The position numbers and the translations under genes are program-made. Shown here piece by piece: positions 11,600 to 23,911 of a stretch of DNA of 64,000 nt (its first letter is position 1; each line of letters begins with the position of its first letter). This stretch comes from Ehretia macrophylla (taxonomy: Eukaryota; Streptophyta; Magnoliopsida; Boraginales; Ehretiaceae), in NCBI GenBank assembly GCA_037974665.1, contig CM075767.1:20166840-20230839 (forward strand), read 5' to 3'. The notes under the pieces were generated by a model. The model was given only the letters and a program-made list of their open reading frames with translations, did not search any database and was not told the origin of the DNA.

Positions 11600-12346
11600 A
11601 CCAAGCCCATCCTTGCGCGACATTGTCTTATGGAATTCAGAACCAAAAGGTCAGTTTTCAGCCTCTTCTTCTAATTATAAGTCTGTCTGTAATATGATTC
11701 CCTAAGTTTCCTGGGCACATCTAATTTGGTTCAAAGGAAACATTCCTAAACATTCTTTCTGCTCGTGGATCACCATACTTGATAGACATTATACTAAACA
11801 AAGATTGATCTCCTGGGGAATCAATTCGTAGCAATTGTTTGTTTTGTCGAGGACATGCTGAAATTAGAGATTATTTGTTTTTTTTTTGTTTTTTTTTTTT
11901 TGAATGTGGCTTCAACAAACGTATTTGGAAGAAATGCCTCACATGTTCGAGAATTGATCAGCGATTGATTAAATGGAGTGACATCATTGAATGGGCTACT
12001 ATGAACAGTAACAATTCATCCTTTCAAGCGTACGTTTTCAAACTCCAGTTAGACCCTGCCACTTATTTCATTCGAAATGAAAGAAATGATAGGTTGTTTA
12101 ACAATTGTGCAGTAACTGAGGAACAAATTTTTATAAAATTAAGGATAGTATTAGGTATAGAGTACTTTGTCCTCTGGAATTTTTGTAATAGCCATATCGA
12201 TGGACTCATTAAAGCCGCCTGACACATAGCTTGAGATTATCAAGCTGAGGTCAATTTTTCTGTTCAAACATATATGGCTCATCAGCTAATTGTGTCCCAA
12301 TCGATACTATTTATAACGTGAAGTTGGATTTAAAAAAAAAAAAAAA
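11600..12346 (+). pseudogene. LINE 3' end relic with poly(A) tail
   Basis: A second, separate zf-RVT copy. Around 11618-11820 the frame reads VLWNSEPKGQFS and later GNIPKHSFCSWI and RLISWGINS with stops between; 11839-12222 continues FCRGHAEIRDYL, NKRIWKKCL and a degenerate C-terminus. T-runs at 11877-11901 have expanded inside the coding part. The poly(A) tail at 12332-12346 is interrupted by the foldback element at 12347, whose 9-bp target duplication is itself a run of A. Confidence 0.75.
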
Positions 12347-12538
12347 GGGTGAAGTGCTCCATATTCCATTGTGATTTGCTGTAAGTGCACAACACTCCTA
12401 TGATTTTAAAACCACCAAACACCTGTCCTATGGTCTATTAAATTAAGTACATGTGCTATCTCCTAATCTTTCCGTCAATATAACTAACAGAACTGCACAA
12501 AAAGACTTAAGTGTCCTTAAAAAAATTTCTTTATTATC

Positions 12539-12570
<32 letters not shown>

Positions 12571-13163
12571 CACAGATCTATACATATAAAAAATATATAT
12601 ACATATATATTATACATATACAGATCTATACATATATATATGTTAAAACTCATACACAAACATATGTTTTCGGCAATGTTCCTCGTGTCAAAAACGAGTC
12701 CAAGCAAGATTTTTTTTTTTTTTTTTGTCATAAAGCAAGACTAATTGAATTATGAACGTTTTGACAAAAAAAAAAGAATTTTGAACCTGATTGTGCAGTG
12801 CAATTGTGATTAGAAAATGCATTATATTGGCACCATATCACTAGCAAGACTAATTAAAAAATGCATTATGCAAGCCAAATTAAAAATGAATTATCCATAT
12901 GATCTGTTGCTGCTGGGGGAAGAAAAAAAGATTTAATAAGGGTATTCTTGTCCAAACAGTAATCTATTTGTGCAAAAAAAGATTAACAATTGTATGAATA
13001 GAGAGTGTAATACACTCTATGTCAAAATAGATGGATTTTTTTACGGAGGGGGGCATTGTGCTTAGTTTAACAAACCATATGGGAGGTGTTTGGTAGTTTT
13101 AAAATTATAAGGAGGTGTTGTGTATTTATAATAAATTACAAGAGAGTCTGGTGCACTTCACCC
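12347..13163 (+). mobile_element. Foldback element, MULE type, 817 bp, in a LINE poly(A) tail
   Basis: Same family as 10135-10600. The left end is GGGTGAAGTGCTCC and the right end GGTGCACTTCACCC; the arms share AAGTGCACAACACTCC-like and GGAGGTGTT-like stretches. Nine A residues precede it (12338-12346) and exactly nine follow (13164-13172), consistent with a 9-bp target duplication within the poly(A) tail. The middle carries the microsatellite at 12540-12650. No protein is encoded. Confidence 0.8.
12540..12650 (+). repeat. CA/TA microsatellite
   Basis: (CA)n passes into (TA)n, with GATCTATACATAT occurring twice. Open frames here are artefacts of the repeat. Confidence 0.9.
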
Positions 13164-13269
13164 AAAAAAAAAGCTAATTATGCAGTATTGTCGTCTTTCC
13201 TACTTACCTCATTAATTTTTTAATTGAATTTATTTGTTTGAGCTCGTATATTATGATAGATACAACCCA

Positions 13270-15257
13270 GGAACCTTTGGGTGGCAGGATGCACTCAGTG
13301 GAAGGATAGTCCTAGATCATGCACAAGAGAAATAATGGAATAACCACTTTGTCTTCTTGAATCCATATGTATGGATTTTGTCTATGGAAGGTGCTGTAGT
13401 AACTGAAAGATTTCCTCTATTGGTTGCCTTGAGAGAATATAAATAAGGTGATAAATATGGATATAAAATCGTCCCCATATATGAAAGACTAAAATAACCT
13501 ATCCTCCAAAAAAGAGAGCAGGGGCTAGTTGAATAAGATAACGGGCCATCAAATTTATCTGAACTCAAACATTCTCCTGAACTAGGAGTGATCCCATCGA
13601 ATATTCTTCCCATTCCTCCATGTTAAACAATGAATCTACATGTGAAAGAATCGTGAATCCCAAGGAACAGAGTTTGGATATCTCAAAGATGCCATTTTAG
13701 TAGGAGTTTGGGATCGGACCTCTCTTCCCATAAAAACCGGAGGTTATTTCATATAAATAGTATAAATAGGATACTCAATTTCTACGTATGTAATTAAAAT
13801 ATTCTACTTTCACTATATATACTCGCTTATATTTTCTGAATTTCAATTCGATATTAACTTAAGCGTCTAAAATTGAGCCCCCATTTTGTTTTTGTCTATT
13901 TTTGGAATTCACAGCTCGGACTCCTACTCGGCAATTATCAAATAGGGGCGAAGGCAAATCTGATCGCACACAAGGTTCCAAATTTTTTTTAGAAAATATG
14001 TGTTATTTCATACAAAAAATGACGAAACTTCCCTTTTTTTTTTTTTTTTTGTCAATGATTCTTTAATTCAATTTTGACCCAAATATATTAAATTTTTTAT
14101 TCCGCTCATGTCATCAAACAACTTATTGCCTTATCAATAGGAATATGGCCGGTTGTTTCAACACTGTTCTACAGCATTACGAAAGAAAATGAAGGAGATC
14201 AGTAACAAATCTTTAATTAGGTCTATGTGAGGGGTATTCTTGAAATGGCTGCTATTTCTGTTAGTTTTCTTTTTGTTTTCCTCTCTTTTTCTTTAGTCAC
14301 AGAAACTATTTTTTTCATATCAATATAAACGCGTCAGCGTTTGAAAAATTTTCTATCCTTGCGATGACCATGCGTTGTGGTCTAACCGTGTAAGCGCTGT
14401 TGGATTTGACAGTGGAAGCATCATCTAGACAACCTTTTTCTTCTTTTTATTCGCTCCACAACAAATGATCATACTTCTTTTTACTTGACTAGAATAGGTT
14501 CCGTTGATTTATCTAACCCTTTGTCTATGGTCAATCACAAAAAATTCCACAAATGGTGGTCCCTCTAGCTTTAAATTCCAGCGTATGTTGGTACATCAAT
14601 CACGACTTGTTGATTTAGAAGAAAATTTGAAGGTGCCAGTGGCAACTTGTGGCATTTTAGCCTTTTTTTTTCTGCTGAAAAAATTAAATATTTACGGATT
14701 CAGAATTTTTATTTAGTGTGATTAAAATATTTAAATTAACTCTCAAATATCAAAAGTTATGTTTTTGTGAGAGTTCAACTAATTTTTTATGCTAAAAATA
14801 GTTTATTCAAATAATCTTAGGTGAATAAGGGCCACTTGTGCTCCGCGATTGATCTAGATAATTTCGTTCAAAGGGAAAATTGCAAAAATGGTTCCTATTG
14901 TTTCTTTAAAATTTTAAATTCGTCTTTATTGTTAAAAATTAATCAATTTAATCTTTATTATTTCTTAACAAATTTAAATTCATTCATATTATTCAAAATT
15001 AGTAAATTCCTATTATTTTTCAAAAAATTTCAATGTAGTCACAATTTTTTTTCTAAATATTGAGGACTAATTTGAATTATATATAAAAATAATAGAGACT
15101 AAACTTAATTTTTTTAGAAAATAATACAGACTAAATTAGCTAATTTTAACAATAGGGACAAATTTAATTTTTTTAAAAACATAAAGACTAAATTGTCTAA
15201 TGTTAAAAAATAAGAAATTGACTAATGTTAAAAAAATAAGGACTAATTTGAAATAAT
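13270..15257 (+). repeat. Module A, copy A1
   Basis: About 2 kb of non-coding DNA, directly repeated at 15258-17160 (A2) and, from its middle onward, at 24770-27480 (A3). Landmarks in order: TTTGGGTGGCAGGATGCA (13276), a GGGATCGGA block (13710), TTGAGCCCCCATTTTG (13874), GAGGGGTATTCTTGAAATGG (14229), GCGATGACCATGCG (14361), TGACAGTGGAAGCATCATC (14408), and an AT-rich quasi-palindrome with repeated GGACTAATTTGAA (14870-15250). The middle resembles a decayed LTR, but I could not define ends. Confidence 0.75.
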
Positions 15258-17160
15258 GGAACATTTGGGTGGCAGGATGCAGTCAGTGGATGGAAGAATG
15301 GTCCTAGATCATGGGCGAGAAACATGATGGAAGTTAACTTTTGTCTTCCTGAATTCAAATAAATAGATTTTGTTTATGCAAAGTGCAGTGGTAACTGAAA
15401 GATTTTCTCTATCGGATGCCTAAAGAGAATATAAACATCGGTGATATGGACATTAAATCATCTCTATATGTGAAAAGCTAAAATAACCTCTCCACGAAAA
15501 TCAGAGTAGGGACCAGTTGGAGAAGATAACGAGGGCCACCAAACTTATTCGAACTCAAACAGTTTTTTGAGCACAGAGTGATCTCATTGAATATTTTCTC
15601 CATTCATCCATATTATACGACGGATCGTTCCTTGGGGACAGGATTAGAATATTCCCTAAAGACCATGTTAGTAGAAAATCGGGATCGGAACTCTCCTCCC
15701 ATAAAAATTAGAGACTATTTCTAGAGCACCCACTTTTTACATAAGTAATTAATCCATTCTATTTTTACTTGATACACACTCTTATATTTTTTTACCTTTC
15801 AACTAGATACTAACTTGAGCTTTTGAGTTTATCTCTCGAAATTGAGCCCCCATTTTGCTTTTGTCTATTTTCTGGAGTTTGCAACTCAGACTCTTGCTCG
15901 GCAATCATCAAACATGTGCGGAGGCAAACCTGATTCCCCACAAGCCTCCAATTTTTATTTCTCAAAAAATTGTGGATTTAAAAAGATACGAAACACTTTT
16001 TTCTTTTTTTAACGAATCTCTAATTAAATTTTGCTCCTCTAATATTTAATTATTGATTCCACTCCTCTCATGCAACAACTTATTACCTTTATCAATATGA
16101 ATATGTCCTGTTGGTGATTTCAACACTGCTCTACAGCATTTCGAAGAAAATGAGGGAGAGTAAGAAATGTTTACTATGTGAGGTGTATTCTTGAAATGGC
16201 TGCTATTTGTGTTATTTTCTTTTTCTCTCTTTTTCTTTAATCACATAAACTAATTTTAAGATATCAATATAAACACGGCAGCGTTTGAAATATTTTCTAA
16301 CCGTGTAAGCGCTGTTGGATTTGACAGTGGAAGCATCATCTACTAGACAACCTTTTTCTTCTTTTTATTTGCTCAACAGCAAAGGATCATTATGACCCAA
16401 AAAACAAAAACAAAAAAGACAGCAAATGATCATACATCTTTTTGCTTGACTAGAAATTAGAATAGGTTCCGATGACTTACCCTTTGTCAATCACAAAAAA
16501 TTCCACAAATGGTGGTTCCTCTTGCTTTAAATTCTAGCGTACGTTGGTTCATCATCACGACTTTCTGAGAGATTTAAAAGAAAATTTGAAGGTGTTAGTG
16601 GCAACTTGTGACATTTTAGCTTCTTTTTTTTTTTGGTGAAAAAATTAAATATCAACAGATTCAGAATTCTTATTTAATGAGAGTTTAATTAATTTTTTAT
16701 GTTAAAAATAGTTTAAAAATACACAAAATTTCAAAGAATCTTGGGTGAATAAGGGCCACTTGTGCACCGCGCTTGATCTAGATGCTGTCGTTCAAAGGGA
16801 AAATTGCAAAAATGGTCCTTATAACCTATTGTTTTTTTCAAATTTTGAATTCTTCTTTATCATTCAAAATTAGTCAATTTAGTCCCTATTATTTCTTTAA
16901 AAAAATTAAATTCGTCCCCATTATTCAAAATTAATAAATTCCTATTATTTAAAAAAAAAATTCAATGTAGTCACAATTTTTTCCTGAATATTGAGGACTA
17001 ATTTGAATTATATATAAAACTAATAGAGACTAAACTGATTTTTTTTAAAATTAATATAGACTAAATTGACTAATTTCAACAATAGGGACAAAAAAAAATA
17101 ATAATGACTAAATTAACTAATGTAAAACAGATAAAGACAAATTTGAAATTTTAGATAAAT
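15258..17160 (+). repeat. Module A, copy A2
   Basis: Tandem direct copy of A1 with the same landmarks in the same order and many small indels. From about 16140 onward it also opens the larger unit T1. It contains the uninterrupted site (near 16711) where A3 carries the foldback element 26147-26992. No gene is seen. Confidence 0.75.
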
Positions 17161-17391
17161 AACAGAGAGTATTTGTTCCATTTTCCCTTCTTTGAAACAT
17201 TGTAATGTACTAATGTTCGGATATTTGCAATACATTTCACGATTTACAAAAAGTTGAAGTGTAGGTTCACCTGTACCTTCTAATTTGATCCTCAAATTAC
17301 TTCGTTGTTAAAAATTGCTTAAATTAGTCATTTATGTGGGTTAACCAAGTTTTGGCAATGTACTACGCAACAACTATGTATATATATGATA

Positions 17392-17936
17392 AGGATGCTT
17401 GAATGGGGGAGTCATTGACAATTGTACTTGTGTCTTGTGTGGTCTGGCTGCAGAGAAGAGAATAGAAGCCATCTCTTTTTTGGTTGTGGATTGAGCAAAA
17501 GATTGTGGGAGCATGGCCTTCAATTATCTTGTATGCATGGTCAATTGCCGGTTTGGGAGATTATTGGGGAATGGAGTAAAAGATTCTGTAGTAGGGAGAA
17601 TTTACAGCCTACCTTACTTAGAATTTTTTTATGTGTTAATGTTTATGCTATTTGGAAGGAGCGGAACCATAGAATGTACAAGTATGAGTTTAAATCTGAA
17701 GAACATATCAGGATGAAGATTGAGCAGTTTGTTAAGTTAAAACTCTATGCGGGGAAAATTTTTAGAAGAAATGGTATTAATAAAGAAATTAGTACTAACG
17801 GGAGCTTAGGGGATATTTTGTTGTAATTTGTTGGGAGTTTTCCTGTTACCTAGTTTCCTCTTTTGGTAGGATCATATAAATGATTTTGAGTTGATCTTAA
17901 TGTATACTTGCTTAATTAGTATAAAAAAAAAAAAAA
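17392..17936 (+). mobile_element. 5'-truncated LINE insertion with target duplication
   Basis: A 545-bp insertion ending in poly(A) (17922-17936) and bracketed by AACTATGTATATATATGATA (left) and AACTATGTATATATGATA (right). The T2 copy has the empty site at about 27652. It encodes only the C-terminal tip of a LINE: a zf-RVT CxxC in one frame (CTCVLCG, near 17427), a frameshift, then HLFFGCGLSKRLWEHG and a C-terminus with YAIWKERNHRMY and SEEHIRMKIEQF ending at TAA 17824-17826. Confidence 0.88.
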
Positions 17937-18278
17937 AACTATGTATATATGATATTCCACAATTATAAGAAATATAACTAATTTATACAAGTACTTAATG
18001 AACAACCACAAGAGTCAAATTCATGAAACTCATACCTAACTTTATTATTTACAGAATTTTATAGATTAAGTATGATATATGATATTGAACAAGTCAGAAG
18101 AACAAATAATATTGCAAATGAAGAAAAAATGCTCAATATAGGAATCAGACTTGAACTTAGGACATTCGACCTATGATTCAGTGTGAAAACTTAATTGTTT
18201 ACCATAATCACAAATTTGAACAATTTATTTCGTTTAGTGAACATAACAGTCTTGTATATTTTTCAGTATGGTTATAAA

Positions 18279-18741
18279 CAATGGCGGAGCTACATGGAGG
18301 TGAGAGTAAGCATAGGCCTACACTGAATCATGTATAATATTTATAGTCATAGTCATACATTAAAAACCAATCTAGCTTAATTGGTTATTGTCTCATTGGA
18401 ATCCATGGACATTGTAGGATCAAGCCTTGGCAGTTGCTTTTCTCTTTCTTTTTTTTCTTTTCTTTTCCTTTTCAACAGCTATTATAATATTTTTTTTCTT
18501 TTCCTTTTCAGCATTATTATATAATAGGGAGGTTACATGTTACAAATGGTATTTTCATAAATTTACATAAAAAATTTAAACTTTTAAGTTTTTCTCCACA
18601 TGAATGTAATTTCTCTTTTTGACTAAAATAAAAAACAAAAGTGAGAGGTTTGTGTTATGTATAAATAATATTATAAACATTTTTGTAACTGACCAGGCAC
18701 CGGGTGCCTACACTGATCCCCAGTGCCTGACTCCGCCCCTG
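18279..18741 (+). mobile_element. hAT-type MITE, 463 bp
   Basis: Perfect 8-bp target duplication GTTATAAA (18271-18278; 18742-18749). Imperfect 15-bp terminal inverted repeats: CAATGGCGGAGCTAC and, from the right end, CAGGGGCGGAGTCAG. Eight-base duplications and CA...TG ends fit hAT elements. No transposase. T2 lacks it at the corresponding place. Confidence 0.88.
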
Positions 18742-18879
18742 GTTATAAACAATAATGAAGTTCTTTTTTTTGCTAGCCAACAATAGTGAAGTTTGTCTAC
18801 GGTATAAATAGGTGTCTTTCGTAAAATAGTGTTCCTCTAAATTATTGCTTTTCATCGTTATATTATACTTTTAGGCTAA

Positions 18880-19345
18880 TGTTCAGTCCATGTACACATA
18901 CTCTTTGACATGTATGTAATCTAATAAATATCTTCGTATCATCTGCCCCTTCACATGGTAAAGTCAAGTCGCTGGGCCACGTCAATGAGTTTGTTCTCAA
19001 ATAACGTAATAACACGATAATGAGAGATAAATTTAAAAAGTAATATTCATCAAATATCACATTTTACGTGTTTAAATTTTTTTATTTTTATTTTTTTAAC
19101 ATATTAATTATATATAAAATAATATTTAAATAATAAAAATAAGGTGATATCTTACGTCAACATCCAAATAATTTACAAGTGATTAAATATGAGTACCTGT
19201 TCTGACGTGCATGGGCTCCTCTGTAAGCTGCTATGGAGACATTATATGTGTGGTTCACATGGCGAAAGTCAAGTCTTTAGGGCCACACGTCGTCGTACAA
19301 ATAATCAAGTAATTCAAAATATCTCAGTCCTCTATATATTGTGAG
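18880..19345 (+). promoter_or_regulatory. CNL promoter-like module P1, no gene attached
   Basis: Matches the 410 bp directly upstream of CNL copy 2: GGCTAATGTTC, ATGTAATCTAATAAATATC, CTTCACATGGTAAAGTCAAG, GCTGCTATGGAGACAT, TGGTTCACATGGCG, AGTCAAGTC (reverse-strand W-box core TTGACT at 19267-19272), then TCCTCTATATATT. After the TATA-like sequence no CNL coding sequence follows. A fossil promoter (inference). Confidence 0.65.
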
Positions 19346-20357
19346 AGACTAATCAAAATACATTAATATAAAGATGAACTCTATTTATGTGATATGAGTA
19401 TTATTTCGGTCAGTCAGTCATTCAAAGGGAAATAGCACTATAGATCTTTATTGTTTCACTTTTTTTAAAAAAAATAGTCTTTACTATTTTAAATATTTAA
19501 ATTAGTTGCCAATATTTTTAAAAAGTGTTAAATTAGTCTCCCTTGTTAAATATTTAATTGCAAATCTATAAAATAACAAATATTTTGATAGATGAATTCC
19601 GCAATGATTTGTATTTATAAATAAATTCCCTTATTTAGAATTGTAAAATATTATTAAGTTAATTCTATTATTTAAAAATACAAATTGTGTTTGAAACACA
19701 CATGTAATTAGAATTAATATTTTTATTATACTCAAATACCCTTCTTTTATACTATTGAAATTAGGTTGTCATATAGAGGTTATCAGCTACTTACATTATT
19801 GATTATTGCTATTTATCATAAGGTTGCAAAAAGAAAAAGCAAAAGAACCAACAAAAAACTTTGTCAATAAAATTAAACATTACAAAATAATCATAACTTT
19901 AACCACCAGTTCAAAATTATAAAATAAACCTATATTCCACATGACAAAATAACTTTAAGTTCAACCATACATTTATTATGAAAAAACTAATCTTAAGAGA
20001 AACGATGAGAAAGACATTATTTTTCTTTTTTTCTTTTTTGTTAAAAGAGAAATAGTGAGGAGGCAATTATTTCTTTTTTATCTTTTTATTTTAGTCAAAG
20101 TCCATCTCTTAAACTTAAGGGCAATTTTGTCCTCAAAAGAAGAGCAACAAATTTAAAAAATATGGATTTGCAAATTCAACCTTTTGAGCAAGGATTTGGA
20201 TAAAGTATAAGAAAATCTAAGATTGCAAATCTTGGATTTTCAAATTTTTGAAAGGGTGTTTTCAAACACCAAAAATTAAATTTATAAATGAATTCCATAA
20301 AATTTTATAAAATTATTTTATTTCAAACAGTCTGTAAAAATTAATTGAAATTACTAA
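19346..20357 (+). other. AT-rich DNA in T1, no gene
   Basis: Non-coding. About 19435-19570 and 20336-20357 align with 30385-30580 in T2; the roughly 760 bp between them (about 19575-20335) is absent from T2 and is probably another insertion, but I could not define its ends. Nothing else recognisable. Confidence 0.5.
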
Positions 20358-20672
20358 GAGTATCTCTAATGGTACAGACTATTCACAAAAACTTATTATT
20401 TTTTACTATTTTAGAGACCCATGTCTGTAAATTTAGAGCCAAAATAAATAGGTCTCACAACTTTTATCAACTTTTTGATTAAAATAGAAACCCGATCACT
20501 TTTTGAATCTCTAAATTTAGAGCCAAAAAAATAAATTGAGTCTCTATTTTAACTCAAATCACTAAAATTGTGTGGACCTCATGTATTTTGACTTTAAATT
20601 TAGAAACCCAGTCTCTAAAAATTATCAAAAATAATAAGTTTTTATGATTAGTATCTCCTATTAGAGATACCC
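20358..20672 (+). mobile_element. Tourist-like (PIF/Harbinger) MITE, 315 bp
   Basis: Left end GAGTATCTCTAATGG, right end CCTATTAGAGATACCC; the 3-bp flanks are TAA on both sides (20355-20357; 20673-20675). TAA/TTA duplications and GAGCATCTCCAA-like ends are typical of plant PIF/Harbinger MITEs. T2 has the empty site ATTACTAAAGTCC near 30574. Confidence 0.85.
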
Positions 20673-20871
20673 TAAAGCCCCACCCCCGCCCCATCCCCCA
20701 ACACCACCCCCTATCCCCTTCCCCTACCCGATGCTAATTGCAAAGATATTCCTTCAACAAAAAATAAAATACGAGACCATTAGTTTGTAATTTTGACATA
20801 GACCACTACTTTAATAAAAAAGAAATATAGACTCTATAGTATAATTAATATGAGAGAGATATCCTTTGTTT

Positions 20872-21105
20872 AGAATTCTTTCATTTTTTTTAACTTCACT
20901 TTATCCATTTATAAAAGTGTTACCTTTTGGAAATGGTGACTCTTCCACAGTAGACCTCGAATGGCATGAGTTGGGAGACAGTGAAAATGTTACTTGTGCC
21001 AGCAGTTCCCTTTCGTGCCCCTATCTCTACTCTAAAGGGGTTTACGCATTTCGGACGGTGCATACATCCGGATTTGCGCCGTATTTCAACAGATTAGTAA
21101 AATAA
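20872..21105 (+). other. Coding-like segment unique to T1
   Basis: An open frame (end TAA 21103-21105) in a patch less AT-rich than its surroundings, with an unremarkable amino-acid mix containing DLEWHELGDSENVTCASS and YAFRTVHTSGFAPYFN. T2 has unrelated T-rich sequence at this place (about 30985-31125). It could be a captured exon; CTTCCACAG at about 20949 resembles a splice acceptor. I do not recognise a family and do not claim an expressed gene. Confidence 0.3.
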
Positions 21106-22639
21106 GAAATTGAAAGATCATATCGAATGGCTAAACTATCAATATTGCTATACTTACCTTACATGTTTATGATTAGTTTATCGGCTTCTCATGTCCATTG
21201 TAATTAAAATAAAAATTTTAAAATTTCATTCAAATATTTGTAGTTCCCTAGAGCTCATTATCGCCAACATCAGTATTGAATAGTTGACAACATAAAATAC
21301 CAAAAATAATGCAAAAAATAGGAAAAGTTCTGAGAAGTTATATATTAGGGGGAAAAAAAAGCTATAAAGGCTTTTTATCCTCAAAATAATTAAGACGGGT
21401 CACTCACTCTAAAACACTTTGTTACCTAAAAATTATTGAGATGTTTTTAGTATTTATGCACCATTTTGCAAACTTTATATAATTAAATCATTAATGGTGA
21501 TGTTGGTGATAATAGGTCTAGATATGAGCTTTTCAATTTTTGTAATGATGACGAAAAGTCAATAAATGTGAAAAAACAATTATGGCAATGTCTTGGCGTT
21601 GGTCGCATGTTTTATTTGGCCACGATATATAAGCAAAAAAAAAAAAAAAACATAAAAAAAAGAAAAGTAAAAAAAAAAAAAAAAAGAAGATTAAGTGAGA
21701 TGGAGTTACATATATGGTTGAATCACATTTATTTTTATCACTAATAATTTACATTTTTTTTTCTCTTATTTCTAATAGACAAGGTGGCACATCATTAATA
21801 AAAAAAGGTTTATTCCTCATATTTCAAAAAGTTTGTGGTTTATATATATTGTTATTAAAATCAAAAGGGGACTTAATCAAAGTTACCAATAGCAATCCCG
21901 TTTTGCTTTTTTTTTTTTAATTACCCATTATTATTTGTCATTGATTATTCGTCTCATTTTTAATCGTAAAAGTTAAAAGAGTGGGTCTAACTTTCACATT
22001 TCCAAAAGTATAGAGTTTGAATGTTATTTACTTAAAATTCAAGAGGTGTAAGATAAAATTAACTGAAGATTTTGTAGACATTTTGTCATCTAAGCGTGTA
22101 ATTGTCATTAGATTTGATAGTAGAAGCATCGCATAGACAACTTTTTTTCATTTTGTAAAGTGACCAAAAAAGGGAGAAAAGAAAAGTCACCCTAGACAAC
22201 TGGACAGCAAATTATCATACTTCTTTTACTTGACTATAAACAGTTACCATTCATTGTTCATTGTCCATTTACAAAAAAATTCATAAGCAGTGATGGTCTT
22301 TAATTAACAACCACAAGTGTCTAATTCATGAAAACCATGCATACGAATTTTTGAAATTTTGTGGGGAATCTTGATTGGTGTTGAGCTAATCTAACATGAT
22401 GATTAAGTGCTAATTAGTTGAATACTTAATCTCGATGAATCTTGAAAACTGTTTCACTTTGATAATAAGAATAAAGTTTTTTATATTATTTTTTTTCAAA
22501 CGTGGTTATTCATGAGAATTTTATACATTAAGTATGATCTATGATAATGAATAAGTACAATAACAAACTACCGAACAAGAAGAAAAATGAATGTTCTATA
22601 TGTGAAAGCTTAATTATTACACGTAATCACAAATTTAAA

Positions 22640-23763
22640 GGGCAAAAACCATTTTGGTCTCTGAGATTTGGTATAAAGGCCAAACTAGTCCCTGAGATTT
22701 GTAAAAAGACCAAACAGGTCTCTCTCATTATCTATGACTTAATAGTCAAAGATTTTACTAAATAAAAAGACTTAAATGCCCTTTCTTTAGTGGTTGGAGA
22801 TTTGGAGGGAAGGAAAAAAAAAAGATTAGAACCATGCAACAAGTACAACTATTTAAGCACCCAAGTCATTTTTTCTCGTCATTTGAAAACAAAAAAGAAA
22901 AAATAATAATAGATAAAAAAATATAAATATTAAATGTAAAAAATAATTCACATGTAACAAATTTATCGTCTATTATTATTTTTTCTTTTTTGTTTTCAAA
23001 TGACGAAGAATTCGTTACATGTGAATTATATATTATGCCAACTAAGCATCCAATAAGTAATGCCAAATTGGAGATAAAAATAAAATAATATCTAACATTA
23101 CTCTACATGCAAACGACCATTAGGTTGCATACTCTCTCCTTTTGACGTAAAACGATGCACCATTAGTTGCACTAGTGTCTCCTAGTAGTTGCATTGAAGA
23201 ATTCCTAAATAATGGAGATTTTTTAAAGATTCTTTTTTTAACTATACCTTAGACTTTCCTTTTTTTTAAAAAAAAAAAAAAAAAACTGTTTTTGATCGAA
23301 ATAAGATTATATAAAAGATAAACAAAATTACACCAAGGCAAGTCTACATTCGATTGTTTTCTTTCTTTACTTGTTTACATGTAACGAATTCCTCGTCATT
23401 TGAAAATAAATAAAAATAATAATAATAATAGACGAGAAATTCGTTACATGTGAATTATTTTTTCACATTTAATATTTGTATTTTTTTCATCTATTATTAT
23501 TTTTTCTTTTTTGTTTTCAAATGACGAGAAAAAATTGTTTGGATACTTAAATAGTTGTGTTTGTTGCATGGTCCCAATCTTTTTTTTTCTTTCCCTCCAA
23601 ATTTTCAATCACTAAAGGAAGGACATTTAAGTCTTTTTATTTGGTAAAATCTTTGACTATTTAGTCATAAATAATAGGAAGAACCTGTTTGGTCTTTTTA
23701 CAAACCGCAAGGACTAGTTTGGATTTTATACCAAACCTCAGAGACCAAAATGGTTTTTGCCCC
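22640..23763 (+). mobile_element. Foldback element, MULE type, 1.12 kb, long arms
   Basis: Inverted arms of roughly 310 bp (about 22640-22958 and 23446-23763). Ends are GGGCAAAAACCATTTTGGTC and its complement closing TTTTTGCCCC. Perfect 9-bp target duplication AAATTTAAA (22631-22639; 23764-23772). T2 shows the empty site CACAAATTTAAATGAAC near 32629. Shorter nested hairpins with CGTCATTTGAAAA lie in the middle. Its transcript would fold into near-perfect double-stranded RNA. Confidence 0.88.
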
Positions 23764-23911
23764 AAATTTAAATGAAGTTTGCCTACAGTATAAATGAATC
23801 TTCTGAATATGGTTGTAAGCAATAATGAAGTTTGCCTACTGTATAAATGCGTGTTCTCCGTAAAACATTGTTCTCTAAATTATTGGATTTCCTCATCGTG
23901 TAATACTTTTA

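Noticed and set aside
12453..12755. 100-codon frame rich in Tyr, Ile and Thr
   Set aside because: Translates a CA/TA microsatellite and T-run; both strands are open.
13317..13613. 98-codon minus-strand frame in module A1
   Set aside because: The corresponding part of A2 (about 15300-15600) does not keep the frame, so selection for a protein is unlikely.
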